DNA of 64,000 nucleotides, from contig NZ_JAJHUO010000011.1 of NCBI RefSeq assembly GCF_020859565.1, positions 1-64,000 of the forward strand, in the 5' to 3' direction. Origin of the DNA: Saccharothrix luteola. Lineage in GTDB: Bacteria; Actinomycetota; Actinomycetes; Mycobacteriales; Pseudonocardiaceae. The notes beneath the pieces were generated by a model. It was not told the DNA's origin and did no database searches. It saw only the letters and a program-made list of their open reading frames with translations. This document shows, one piece after another, positions 7,936 through 15,740 of the stretch (position 1 is its first letter; every line of letters starts with the position of its first letter). A program made the translations under genes and the position numbers.

Positions 7936-8418
7936 ATGCCCACAGCGACCAAGGGGTGGGGCAACGCCTCACAGCTCCTCGCCGAGGCGGGGATCAACGA
8001 GGACACGTCCTACTACCGGGGCTTCACCGCCGAGGACGAGAAGGCGGTGCTGACCGTGCCGATGCGCATCCAGGAGGCCTGGGAGCGCAACGACGCCGAC
8101 ATGTTCGCGGACACGTTCGCCGAGAACGGGAGCCTGCTGATGCAGGACACCCAGCTCACCAGTCGTGAGGAGATCCGCCAGTACATGGCGGAGGGCTTCC
8201 GCGGTGGTCTCAAGGGAGCCCGGGTCCGCGGTGGCCCACTGGAGATCAAGTTCCTCAGTGACACCACCGCGATGGTGATCAGCGAGGGCGGCATCCAGCT
8301 CGCCGGCGAGTCGACGACCGCACCGGAGCGCGCCGTGCGCGTCACCTGGGTGATCGTCAAGCAGGCCGACGGCGGCCTGAAGCTGTTCTCCCACCAGAGC
8401 AGCCCCCTCAAGGGCTGA
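7936..8418 (+). CDS. SgcJ/SnoaL-like small protein, copy 2
   Basis: This 160-residue NTF2-like protein of the SgcJ/EcaC family is related to the neighbours at 7421 and 9161. It shares 'AWERNDADMFADTFAENG', 'EEIRQYM', 'EGGIQLAGE' and 'FSHQSSP'. The ATG at 7936 is preferred over the GTG at 7927 because the AAGGAG site overlaps that GTG. It carries a longer N-terminal helix than copy 1. It is 38 bases behind copy 1 and 25 bases ahead of the peroxiredoxin gene, so the three form one transcription unit. Its function is unknown; paired copies may form heterodimers. Confidence 0.84.
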   Translation: MPTATKGWGNASQLLAEAGINEDTSYYRGFTAEDEKAVLTVPMRIQEAWERNDADMFADTFAENGSLLMQDTQLTSREEIRQYMAEGFRGGLKGARVRGGPLEIKFLSDTTAMVISEGGIQLAGESTTAPERAVRVTWVIVKQADGGLKLFSHQSSPLKG

Positions 8419-8443
8419 CGACCCGCACGACGAGAGGTGAGCC

Positions 8444-8908
8444 ATGGCGGTCGAGGTCGGTTCGCCGGCGCCCGATTTCACCCTGAGCGACCACAACCGC
8501 GAAGTGGTGACGGCGTCGTCGCTGTGGCGGGAGAAGAACGTGCTCCTGGTCTTCTACCCGTTCGCGTTCAGCACGATCTGCCAGGACGAGATGTGCCGGG
8601 TCAGGGATGACATCGGCGAGTACGCCAACAACGACGTGCAGGTGATCGGTGTCTCCACCGACACACCGTTCGCGCTGAAGGCGTGGGCCGAGCAGCAGGG
8701 GTACGACTTCCCCCTGCTGTCGGACTTCTGGCCACACGGCGAGGTCGCCAGGAAGTACGGCGTCCTCATCGAGGAAGCCGGGATCGCGATGCGCGGCACG
8801 TTCCTGGTGGACACATCGGGTGTCGTGCGCTTCGCGGAGATCAACGGTCCCCGCGAGGTGCGCGACCAGGCCAAGTGGAAGAAGGCGGTGGCGGAACTGA
8901 CCGCCTGA
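8444..8908 (+). CDS. AhpE-type peroxiredoxin
   Basis: This 154-residue thiol peroxidase reduces hydrogen or organic peroxides. The peroxidatic Cys is C46 in 'FSTICQDE', with the Ser at position -3 that the active site requires. 'SPAPDFTL', 'SDFWPHG' and 'GTFLVD' are the flanking family motifs. A second Cys (C51) lies five residues on; whether it resolves the sulfenate is unclear. In this context the enzyme may remove peroxide from uncoupled flavin monooxygenases, or act on a peroxide intermediate. It is the last gene of the SgcJ run and is followed by a strong terminator. Confidence 0.9.
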   Translation: MAVEVGSPAPDFTLSDHNREVVTASSLWREKNVLLVFYPFAFSTICQDEMCRVRDDIGEYANNDVQVIGVSTDTPFALKAWAEQQGYDFPLLSDFWPHGEVARKYGVLIEEAGIAMRGTFLVDTSGVVRFAEINGPREVRDQAKWKKAVAELTA

Positions 8909-8927
8909 TCCCACGTCCTGCTTCCCG

Positions 8928-8968
8928 ACGCGTCGCCGGCCACCGGAAGGTGGTCGGCGACGCGTTTT
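8928..8968 (+). terminator. Rho-independent terminator after the peroxiredoxin gene
   Basis: A 17-bp stem with one wobble (8928-8944 with 8949-8965) closes on a GGAA tetraloop and runs into TTTT (8965-8968). It ends the monooxygenase-EH-SgcJ-peroxiredoxin block. Confidence 0.85.
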
Positions 8969-9033
8969 GCGTGCCGCGGGACCACCCGGACCCCCGAGGT
9001 GGTCGGCGAACCGTCCCGCACCAACGAAAACCG

Positions 9034-9120
9034 CACAAGCGAAACCGCGTGGCCCGCTGCACGAGCGACACCGCGCCAGTGCCGGCGGAGACGCACCGTC
9101 CCCACACAAGCGAAACCGCG
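9034..9120. repeat. Three copies of a 16-bp direct repeat in a convergent gap
   Basis: The 16-mer CACAAGCGAAACCGCG occurs exactly at 9034-9049 and 9105-9120 and with two changes at 9060-9075. The spacing is irregular (26 and 45 bases). The gap lies between the convergent peroxiredoxin and SgcJ-3 genes. This is not CRISPR. It could be a protein-binding array or decayed repeats. Confidence 0.6.
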
Positions 9121-9160
9121 CCGCCCCCACCGAGGGGGACAGCGCGGTCGCGGTCCGGCA

Positions 9161-9616
9161 TCAGCCCCGCATCGGGCTCGTCTGCTGGTTGAGCAGCTTC
9201 CACTCGTCGTTCCGGCGCACCGCCACGTACGTGGAGCGCATCACCCGCTCCGGCGCGACCTCCGTCTCACCGGGCAGCAGCACGCCGCCCTCCAGCACCG
9301 CCAACCCGACACCGGGCGCGATGATGCGCACCTCGACCGGCTGCTCGACCAGCGTGCTGCCCTTGTAACCGCCGGCGAACACCTCCTCCAGGTACGCGGC
9401 GATGTCCTTCGGGCCGGCCAGCGCCAGGTCGCCGATGACCATCACGCCGTCCTCGGCGAAGACCTCGGCCACGGCCGCGGGGTCGTTCGAGTCCCACGCG
9501 CCGCGGAAGCGCAGCGCCACCGTGAGCGCCGTCCCCTCCTCACCGAGCGTGTAGTCGCCGTAGTTGGTCGCCCACTGCTTGGCCTGGGCGACCAGTAACG
9601 ATGCCTTCTCCGTCAT
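9161..9616 (-). CDS. SgcJ/SnoaL-like small protein, copy 3
   Basis: This 151-residue NTF2-like protein of the SgcJ/EcaC family shares 'AWDSNDPAAVAEVFAEDG', 'LEGGVLLPGE' and 'LNQQTSP' with the copies at 7421 and 7936. It is on the opposite strand, 94 bases behind the second flavin monooxygenase gene. Each monooxygenase thus has at least one SgcJ-like partner. This suggests that the monooxygenase-SgcJ pairing is functional and was duplicated, but this is an inference from order alone. ATG at 9616 has an AAAGG ribosome site. Confidence 0.84.
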   Translation of the reverse strand: MTEKASLLVAQAKQWATNYGDYTLGEEGTALTVALRFRGAWDSNDPAAVAEVFAEDGVMVIGDLALAGPKDIAAYLEEVFAGGYKGSTLVEQPVEVRIIAPGVGLAVLEGGVLLPGETEVAPERVMRSTYVAVRRNDEWKLLNQQTSPMRG

Positions 9617-9710
9617 AGCTGTGCCTTTCTGCGTAGAGGTGGGACTGGTCAGGCGACCTGACGGACGCGAGGCGGGGACACCCGGCCGAACATCGGCTCA
9701 CCCCGGCGGA

Positions 9711-10892
9711 TCAGACGTACAGGGTGTTGGGCTCGAGGCCGCTGAGGATCCGGCCGTACAGCTCGTAGGCGGTCGGCGGGTAGACCAGGGCGTGCAGGCC
9801 CACCGCGTGGATGTCGCGCGCGATCTTCTGCACCGGGACCTCGTCGTAGATCGACGAGCCGCCACCCGCGCGGGACAGCACGTCGACCGCTTCGGTGGCG
9901 AGGTCGCACGCCGCGCTGACGTCCACACGGCACTGCGCGCGCTCCTCCATCGTCCACGGCTCGCCGCCGGCGCCCTTGGAATCGACGAGGTCCGCCACCC
10001 GCCGGGCGTGGAACTCCGCCTGGTCGGCCTTCAGCACGGCCTTCGCCAGCTGCAGGTGGGTGATCGGGGCCTCTCGCATGCTCTCGTAGTCGGAATAGGT
10101 GATGCGGCGGCCGGGCAAGCGGTCCAGGAACACCTCGATCGCCGCACGCGCCAGACCGATCAGGACACCCACCGTCGACGCGGCGGCCACCGCGTTCAAC
10201 GGGGCCTTCCACACCGGCGACGAGGCGTTCGCCACGGAGGCGTGCTCGAGCGTCACGGCCGCCGACAGCGGGAGCACCCGGTCCGCGGGCACGAAGACGT
10301 CCTCGACCGCGGTCGACACGCTGCCGGTACCGCGAAGTCCCGAAGTCTTCCAGTCGTCGATGATCCGCACGTCCCGCATCGGGACCAGCGCCAGCATCGG
10401 CTGCATACCGCCGTCCGGCGTCGGCGCCAGCGCGATCAGCTCCTGCCAGTGGCTGTGCAGCGCGCCGCTGATGAAGCTCCACTGGCCGTTGACCCGGTAG
10501 CCGCCGTCGACGGGCGTCAGCATGCCGCTCGGGCTGAGCGTCCCGCACACCCGCACGTTCTCGGTGGCGAACACCTCGTCCTGGACGTGGTCGGGGAACA
10601 AACCGACCATCCAGAGAGGAATCCACCACACCTGGGCATTCCAGGCCACCGCGGCGTCACCGCGGGCGAGCTCGGTGGAGACGGCGACCAAGGTCCGCGC
10701 CGGCGACTCGAACCCGCCGAGGCGGACCGGCCTGCGCAGCTTGAAGAACTCCGCCTCCTCGAGCCCCGCGATGACGTCGTCGTGCAGCCTGCGGTTCTCC
10801 TCGGACCACCGGGAATGCTTGCGCAGCAACGGAACCAGGTCGGTGGCGCGTTGGACCAGTTCGGTGTGAGTAGGTGTTTGCACGATGGTCAC
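9711..10892 (-). CDS. Flavin-dependent monooxygenase, acyl-CoA dehydrogenase fold (second copy)
   Basis: This 393-residue protein is colinear with the one at 4863-6041. Shared landmarks are 'ELVQRATDLVPLLR', 'HSHWQE', 'GTGSVST', 'REAPITHLQ', 'AGGGSSIYDEVP' and the C-terminal 'LEPNTLYV'. GTG at 10892 is chosen because an exact AGGAGG lies five bases upstream and the N-terminus then aligns with the first copy. As a reduced-flavin-dependent hydroxylase of the HsaA/DszC kind it would need FMNH2 or FADH2 from elsewhere. It is divergent from the FAD monooxygenase gene and co-directional with SgcJ copy 3. Confidence 0.86.
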   Translation of the reverse strand: MTIVQTPTHTELVQRATDLVPLLRKHSRWSEENRRLHDDVIAGLEEAEFFKLRRPVRLGGFESPARTLVAVSTELARGDAAVAWNAQVWWIPLWMVGLFPDHVQDEVFATENVRVCGTLSPSGMLTPVDGGYRVNGQWSFISGALHSHWQELIALAPTPDGGMQPMLALVPMRDVRIIDDWKTSGLRGTGSVSTAVEDVFVPADRVLPLSAAVTLEHASVANASSPVWKAPLNAVAAASTVGVLIGLARAAIEVFLDRLPGRRITYSDYESMREAPITHLQLAKAVLKADQAEFHARRVADLVDSKGAGGEPWTMEERAQCRVDVSAACDLATEAVDVLSRAGGGSSIYDEVPVQKIARDIHAVGLHALVYPPTAYELYGRILSGLEPNTLYV

Positions 10893-11111
10893 CCTGTCCT
10901 CCTCGATAAGACCCCGCATAGGCGCATCGTGAGTCCGCCATCGACGGACAGGCGACGGTCGACGACCATCCTGGCCTCGGGGACGAACCGGACGCATCTC
11001 TCGAATTGCCCTCTTCTCCGGGTCCGGCCTCCGCAACGTCGAAGATGCGCAGGTCACGCCCCCACTGTGAGCATGTTGTCGTCCCGCCCCCTGACGAGGA
11101 GCGATGTCCAC

Positions 11112-12476
11112 ATGGGCAACTACATCGGTGGTCGCGCGGTCGTGCTGGGCGGAAGCATCGCGGGCATGCTCGCCGCGAGAGTCTTGTCCGACGCGTACGA
11201 GAACGTCGTCATCGTCGACCGCGACGAGCTGTCCGACGTGCGAGACCCTCGGCGCGGTGTGCCGCAGGGACGCCACGCCCACGGCCTCCTCGCCAGGGGC
11301 CAGGAAATCCTGGAAGAGCTGTTCCCCGGCTTCCTCGCCGGCCTCGTCGACGACGGCATCCCCGTCGGCGACCTCTGCGGCGACGTCCGGTGGTCCTTCA
11401 ACGGCTACCGCATCAAGGCCGCGCCGACCGGCCTGCGACTCGTCGGCATCGCCCGCCCGGTCCTCGAACACCACGTGCGGCAACGCGTCGAGGCGATCCC
11501 GAACGTCTCCTTCCGCGAAGGCCACGACGTCGTCGGCCTGGTCGCCGAAGGCGGCGTCGTCCGCGCGGCACGCGTGCAGCGCCGCCAACCCGGCGCCGAG
11601 GCCGAGCAGATCGACGCCGACCTCGTCGTCGATGCGACCGGCCGCGGCTCACGCGCGCCGGCGTGGCTGGAATCGATGGGCTACCCGCGCGTGCCCGAGG
11701 ACCGCGTGAAGGTCGGACTGGCCTACACCAGCCGGAAGTACCGCTGGCACACCGACCCGCTGCGCGGCGATATGTCCATCAACCCGGTCGCCACCCCGAA
11801 GCACCCGCGCGGCGCGTTCCTGCACACCCTCGGCGGGGACCTCGGCCTGCTGTCCCTGACCGGCACCCTCGGCGACCACCCGCCGACCGACCCGGCCGGG
11901 ATGCTCGCCTTCGCGAAGTCCCTGCCTGTGCCCGACATCTACGACGCGATCCGGGACGCCGAACCCCTCAGCGACCCCGTGATGTTCCAGTTCCCGGCGA
12001 GCCAGCGCCGCCGCTACGAGCGGATGGAGCGCTTCCCCGAGGGCTTCCTCGTCCTCGGCGACGCGGTGTGCTCGTTCAACCCCGTCTACGGGCAGGGCAT
12101 GGCGGTGGCCGCGCTCCAGGCGCTGGTGCTCGCCGAGCACCTGTCGGCGGGCCGGGCGCCGAACCCGCTGAAGTACTTCGGCGACATCAAGTCCGTCGTC
12201 GACGTGCCGTGGGAGATCGCGGCCGGCGGCGACCTCGCGTTCCCCGGAGTGGCGGGCAAGCGCACGCTGAAAGTCCGCATGAGCAACGCCTTCATGGCCC
12301 GCCTCCAAGTGGCCGCGACGCACGACCCCGGGCTCTCGGAGGCGTTCCTGCGCGTGGCGGGCCTGGTTGACCCACCGCAGGCGTTGATGAAACCCGCGAT
12401 GGTGCTGCGGGTGCTGCGCACACCGCGCACCCCCGCGCTCGACTCCGCTCCTTCTTCCCTGGAGCGGTTGCGCTAG
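11112..12476 (+). CDS. FAD-dependent monooxygenase/oxidoreductase
   Basis: This 454-residue flavoprotein has an N-terminal dinucleotide fold ('VVLGGSIAGMLAARVL', then an acidic 'IVDRDEL'), an Arg-His-rich 'GVPQGRHAHGLL' segment and the second FAD motif 'LVLGDAVCSFNPVYGQGM' (about 310-327). This layout matches geranylgeranyl-reductase or halogenase-like group A monooxygenases, including squalene-epoxidase-like members. Start at ATG 11112 gives GAGGA at a spacing of 11; an in-frame ATG at 11073 is possible. Neighbours on the same strand are the GMC oxidoreductase and the aminotransferase. The substrate is unknown. Confidence 0.86.
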   Translation: MGNYIGGRAVVLGGSIAGMLAARVLSDAYENVVIVDRDELSDVRDPRRGVPQGRHAHGLLARGQEILEELFPGFLAGLVDDGIPVGDLCGDVRWSFNGYRIKAAPTGLRLVGIARPVLEHHVRQRVEAIPNVSFREGHDVVGLVAEGGVVRAARVQRRQPGAEAEQIDADLVVDATGRGSRAPAWLESMGYPRVPEDRVKVGLAYTSRKYRWHTDPLRGDMSINPVATPKHPRGAFLHTLGGDLGLLSLTGTLGDHPPTDPAGMLAFAKSLPVPDIYDAIRDAEPLSDPVMFQFPASQRRRYERMERFPEGFLVLGDAVCSFNPVYGQGMAVAALQALVLAEHLSAGRAPNPLKYFGDIKSVVDVPWEIAAGGDLAFPGVAGKRTLKVRMSNAFMARLQVAATHDPGLSEAFLRVAGLVDPPQALMKPAMVLRVLRTPRTPALDSAPSSLERLR

Positions 12477-12609
12477 GGCGTGACCGCGCAAGCAGGTACG
12501 TCCACATCGGCCGTTCGGACGTGAGCCGGGCCGAACTCTCCGAGGATCACCGCGCCTGGACGACCCTCGCACACCCAAGCCGCCGCAAGGCGGATATCAG
12601 GAGGACCGG

Positions 12610-14187
12610 ATGTACGATTACGTGATTGTCGGAGCGGGGTCGGCGGGCTGCGTGCTCGCCGCCCGGCTGTCCGAAGACCCCGATGTCACCGTCTGCCTGA
12701 TCGAGGCCGGTCCCACGGACGACCTGGAGACCATCCACGTCCCCGTAGCCTTCGGCGACCTGTTCCGGACCTCAGTGGACTGGGACTACGACTCGCACGA
12801 GGAGCCCCAGCTCAACCGGCGGCGCATCTTCCTGCCCCGCGGCAAGGTCCTGGGCGGCACCAGCTCGATCAACGCCATGCTGTACCTGCGCGGCAACAAG
12901 CTCGACTACGACGGCTGGGGCCAGCCCGGCTGGAGCTACGACGAACTGCTGCCGTACTTCAAGCGCTCCGAGGACAACGAGCGCGGCGCCTCGTACTACC
13001 ACGGCGCCGGCGGCCCGATGAGCGTGTCGGACGGGCGCAGCAAGAACACCCAGTCCGAGGCGTTCCTCGAGTCCGCGGCCCAAGCCGGGTTCGCGTCGAA
13101 CGACGACTTCAACGGCGAGTCGCAGGACGGCTTCGGCTACTTCCAGCTCACCCAGCGCAACGGCCGCCGGTGCTCGACCGCGGTCGCCTACCTGCACCCG
13201 GCCATGGACCGGCCGAACCTGACCGTGCAGACGAACTTCCAGGTGCACCGCATCGTCATCGAGAACGGCCGCGCGGTGGGTGTCGCCGGCCGCCGGTACG
13301 ACGAGAACCTCACCGTCCACGCCAACCGCGAGGTGATCCTCTCGGCCGGCACGTACAACTCGCCGTTCCTGCTGATGCACTCCGGCATCGGGCCCGCCGA
13401 CCACCTCGGGCTGCTCGGCATCCCGGTCGTGCACGCCAACGACCAGGTCGGGGCCAACCTCCAGGACCACCCGCTGGTCCCGCTGATCTTCGCCCACGAC
13501 GAGCCGGTCAGCACCCTGATCGCCGAGCAGCCGCAGTACGTCAAGCAGTTCGAGGAGGAGGGCACCGGGCCGATGACCTCCAACGGCCCCGAAGCGGGCG
13601 GCTACGTCCGCACCCGCTCCGGCCTCGCCGCCCCGGACGCGGTGTTCTTCTCCGGTCCCATGATGTTCGCCGACAGCGGTCTCGGCCTGCCCACCGGGCA
13701 CGCCATCACCTACGGGCCCGTGCTGCTGACGCAACAGGCCAGGGGCGCGGTGACGCTGGACTCCAGCAACCCCACCACGAAACCCAAGATCCAGCACAAC
13801 TACTACCAGACCGAGGACGACCTCGTCACGGCCGTGGCGGCGACGCGGATCGGCATGGAGATCGCGCGGCAGAAGGCCCTGGCCCGGTTCACCAAGGACT
13901 GGTACCACGCCCCGGAGTCCGACTCCGAAGCCGACGTGCGCGCGTACGTCCGCGGCTACACCCACTCCATCTTCCACGGCTCCGGCACCTGCGCCATCGG
14001 CAAGGTCGTCGACGCCGAGCTGAAGGTGATCGGCGTCGAGGGCCTTCGCGTGGCCGACGTGTCGGTCATGCCGACCGTCGGCCGCGGCGCCCCCAACGCG
14101 TCGGCCATCGCGATCGGCGAGAAGGCCGCGGACCTCGTGCTGGGCAAGGCGCCGCTGACCGAGGGCCAGGCATTCGCCACGGCGTGA
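12610..14187 (+). CDS. GMC-family (choline dehydrogenase-like) oxidoreductase
   Basis: This 525-residue FAD enzyme oxidises an alcohol to an aldehyde or ketone. Motifs are the N-terminal 'GAGSAGCVLAARLSE', the GMC signature 'GKVLGGTSSINAMLYLRG' (about 79-96), 'LSAGTYNSPFLLMHSGIG' and the C-terminal His in 'SIFHGSGTCAIG'. The final active-site segment reads 'GRGAPNASAIAIGEKAAD'. The ATG has an ideal AGGAGG site. It precedes the class III aminotransferase by 31 bases, so alcohol oxidation followed by amination is a plausible two-step unit, with the aldehyde dehydrogenase at 243-1679 as an alternative oxidising branch. Confidence 0.92.
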   Translation: MYDYVIVGAGSAGCVLAARLSEDPDVTVCLIEAGPTDDLETIHVPVAFGDLFRTSVDWDYDSHEEPQLNRRRIFLPRGKVLGGTSSINAMLYLRGNKLDYDGWGQPGWSYDELLPYFKRSEDNERGASYYHGAGGPMSVSDGRSKNTQSEAFLESAAQAGFASNDDFNGESQDGFGYFQLTQRNGRRCSTAVAYLHPAMDRPNLTVQTNFQVHRIVIENGRAVGVAGRRYDENLTVHANREVILSAGTYNSPFLLMHSGIGPADHLGLLGIPVVHANDQVGANLQDHPLVPLIFAHDEPVSTLIAEQPQYVKQFEEEGTGPMTSNGPEAGGYVRTRSGLAAPDAVFFSGPMMFADSGLGLPTGHAITYGPVLLTQQARGAVTLDSSNPTTKPKIQHNYYQTEDDLVTAVAATRIGMEIARQKALARFTKDWYHAPESDSEADVRAYVRGYTHSIFHGSGTCAIGKVVDAELKVIGVEGLRVADVSVMPTVGRGAPNASAIAIGEKAADLVLGKAPLTEGQAFATA

Positions 14188-14218
14188 CTCGGCATCCGCC
14201 GACCGGAGTTGAGGAGGA

Positions 14219-15601
14219 GTGTTGACCATTACCCCCGAGGTCCCGACGTTGACCGACGTGGCGACCGAACTGGAAGATCTCGACCGCAGGCACCTGTTCC
14301 GCTCCATGCAGCGAGGCGACATCACCGACCGGGTGGTGATCGTCCGCGGCCAGGGCTGCACCGTCTGGGACGCCAAGGGCAACGAGATGCTGGACGCCGC
14401 GGGCGGCGGCGTGTGGCACTCGCACCTCGGCCACGGGCGCCGCGAGCTCGGTGAGGTCGCCGCCCAGCAGATGGGCGAGATCGAGTACTTCACCAGCCTG
14501 CTGGAGTTCACCAACGACAAGGCGATCAGGCTCGCGTCCCGCATCGCGAACCTGGCACCCGAGGGCCTCAACCGGGTGTTCTTCACCAGCGGCGGCTCGG
14601 AGGCGGTGGAGACGGCGATCAAGGCCGCACGGCTCTACCACCACCGGCGGGGCGACACGGACCGCACGTGGATCATCTCGCGCCACTACTCGTTCCACGG
14701 GACCGCCTACGGCAGCGGCTCGGCCACCGGCTTCCCGCCCGTGCACATCGGGGTGGGGCCGAACCTGCCGCACGTCGAACACGTGTCGCCGCCCCACCCC
14801 TACCGGGCAGCGGAGCTCTACGGCGGCCGGGACACCACCGACTTCCTGATCGACGAGCTGGAGCAGACGATCCAGCGCCTCGGCCCGACCAACGTGGCCG
14901 CGATGATCGGGGAGCCGGTGATGGCGGCCGGCGGCGTGCTCGAACCGCCCGCGGACTACTGGCCGCGGGTGCGGGAGCTGCTGACGCGGCACGGCATCCT
15001 GCTGATCGCCGACGAGGTGGTCACCGGGTACGGCCGCATCGGCTCGTGGTTCGACTCGCCGGGGCGGGGCATGCAGGCCGACATGATCACGTTGGCCAAG
15101 GGCATCGCCGGCGGGTACGTGCCGCTGGGTGCGACGGTCATGTCGGACGAGGTGTCGGAGACGCTGCTGAGCACCGGCGGCTTCTTCCACGGCTACACCT
15201 ACCAGGGCCACCCGGTGGCCTGCGCGGTCGGCTTGGCGACGATCGACATCATCGAGCGCGAGAACCTGCTGTCCAAGGCGGGCATGATCGCCGACTGGGC
15301 CCGCACCGGCCTGGCGCCCGTGGTCGACCTGCCCGCGGTCGGCGACCTGCGGATCGTGGGGTCGCTGGCGGGTCTGGAGCTCGTGGCCGACCGCACCACC
15401 CGCGAGCCGATGGCGTGGGGACCGGTCGAGCAGGTGGCCTTCGAGATCCGCAAGCGGCACGGCGTCATCGCCCGCCCCTACGGCTCGATGCTGGTCATGG
15501 CGCCGCCGTTGGTGATCAGCGAGGCCGAGATGGCCCGCGCCACCGCCGCGGTGGTCGACGTGGTGACCCACCTCCGTCCGGACGGCACCATCGCCGGCTG
15601 A
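14219..15601 (+). CDS. Class III PLP-dependent aminotransferase
   Basis: This 460-residue omega-type aminotransferase converts an aldehyde or ketone to an amine. Visible are 'FTSGGSEAVETAIKAAR' (phosphate-binding region), 'YSFHG', the 'DEVVTGYGRIG' Asp that pairs with PLP, and the Schiff-base Lys in 'ITLAKGIAGGYVPLG'. GTG 14219 and TTG 14222 are both possible starts; GAGGAGG is nearly abutting the GTG, so TTG may be the real one. It is last in the FAD/GMC/aminotransferase run and is closed by the 20-bp hairpin at 15629-15673. Confidence 0.92.
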   Translation: MLTITPEVPTLTDVATELEDLDRRHLFRSMQRGDITDRVVIVRGQGCTVWDAKGNEMLDAAGGGVWHSHLGHGRRELGEVAAQQMGEIEYFTSLLEFTNDKAIRLASRIANLAPEGLNRVFFTSGGSEAVETAIKAARLYHHRRGDTDRTWIISRHYSFHGTAYGSGSATGFPPVHIGVGPNLPHVEHVSPPHPYRAAELYGGRDTTDFLIDELEQTIQRLGPTNVAAMIGEPVMAAGGVLEPPADYWPRVRELLTRHGILLIADEVVTGYGRIGSWFDSPGRGMQADMITLAKGIAGGYVPLGATVMSDEVSETLLSTGGFFHGYTYQGHPVACAVGLATIDIIERENLLSKAGMIADWARTGLAPVVDLPAVGDLRIVGSLAGLELVADRTTREPMAWGPVEQVAFEIRKRHGVIARPYGSMLVMAPPLVISEAEMARATAAVVDVVTHLRPDGTIAG

Positions 15602-15628
15602 GCCGGGGTGGACGGTGACAACGGTCCG

Positions 15629-15673
15629 AAATCCTGGCTTCCGATAAGGTTCACTTATCGGAAGCCAGGATTT
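15629..15673 (+). terminator. Perfect 20-bp hairpin terminator after the aminotransferase
   Basis: Arms at 15629-15648 and 15654-15673 are exact complements around a 5-base loop. It lies 28 bases after the aminotransferase stop and marks the right end of the oxidative cassette. Confidence 0.88.
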
Positions 15674-15705
15674 CTCCGTTAGTAGCGTTGCGTTGCGACC
15701 TATAA

Positions 15706-15737
15706 CGTTTGCTCAAACGGAATAGTGCTACGCTATT
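15706..15737. promoter_or_regulatory. Two adjacent small palindromes at the start of the coiled-coil gene
   Basis: CGTTT-gctc-AAACG (15706-15719) and AATAG-7-CTATT (15721-15737) lie directly before the GTG at 15741. A TACGCT box at 15729-15734 would place the transcript start at or near the GTG, so the message may be leaderless. Autoregulation is inferred. Confidence 0.45.
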
Positions 15738-15740
15738 GCG

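Noticed and set aside
9034..9120. Possible CRISPR array
   Set aside because: Only three degenerate 16-bp units with uneven spacing and no cas genes.
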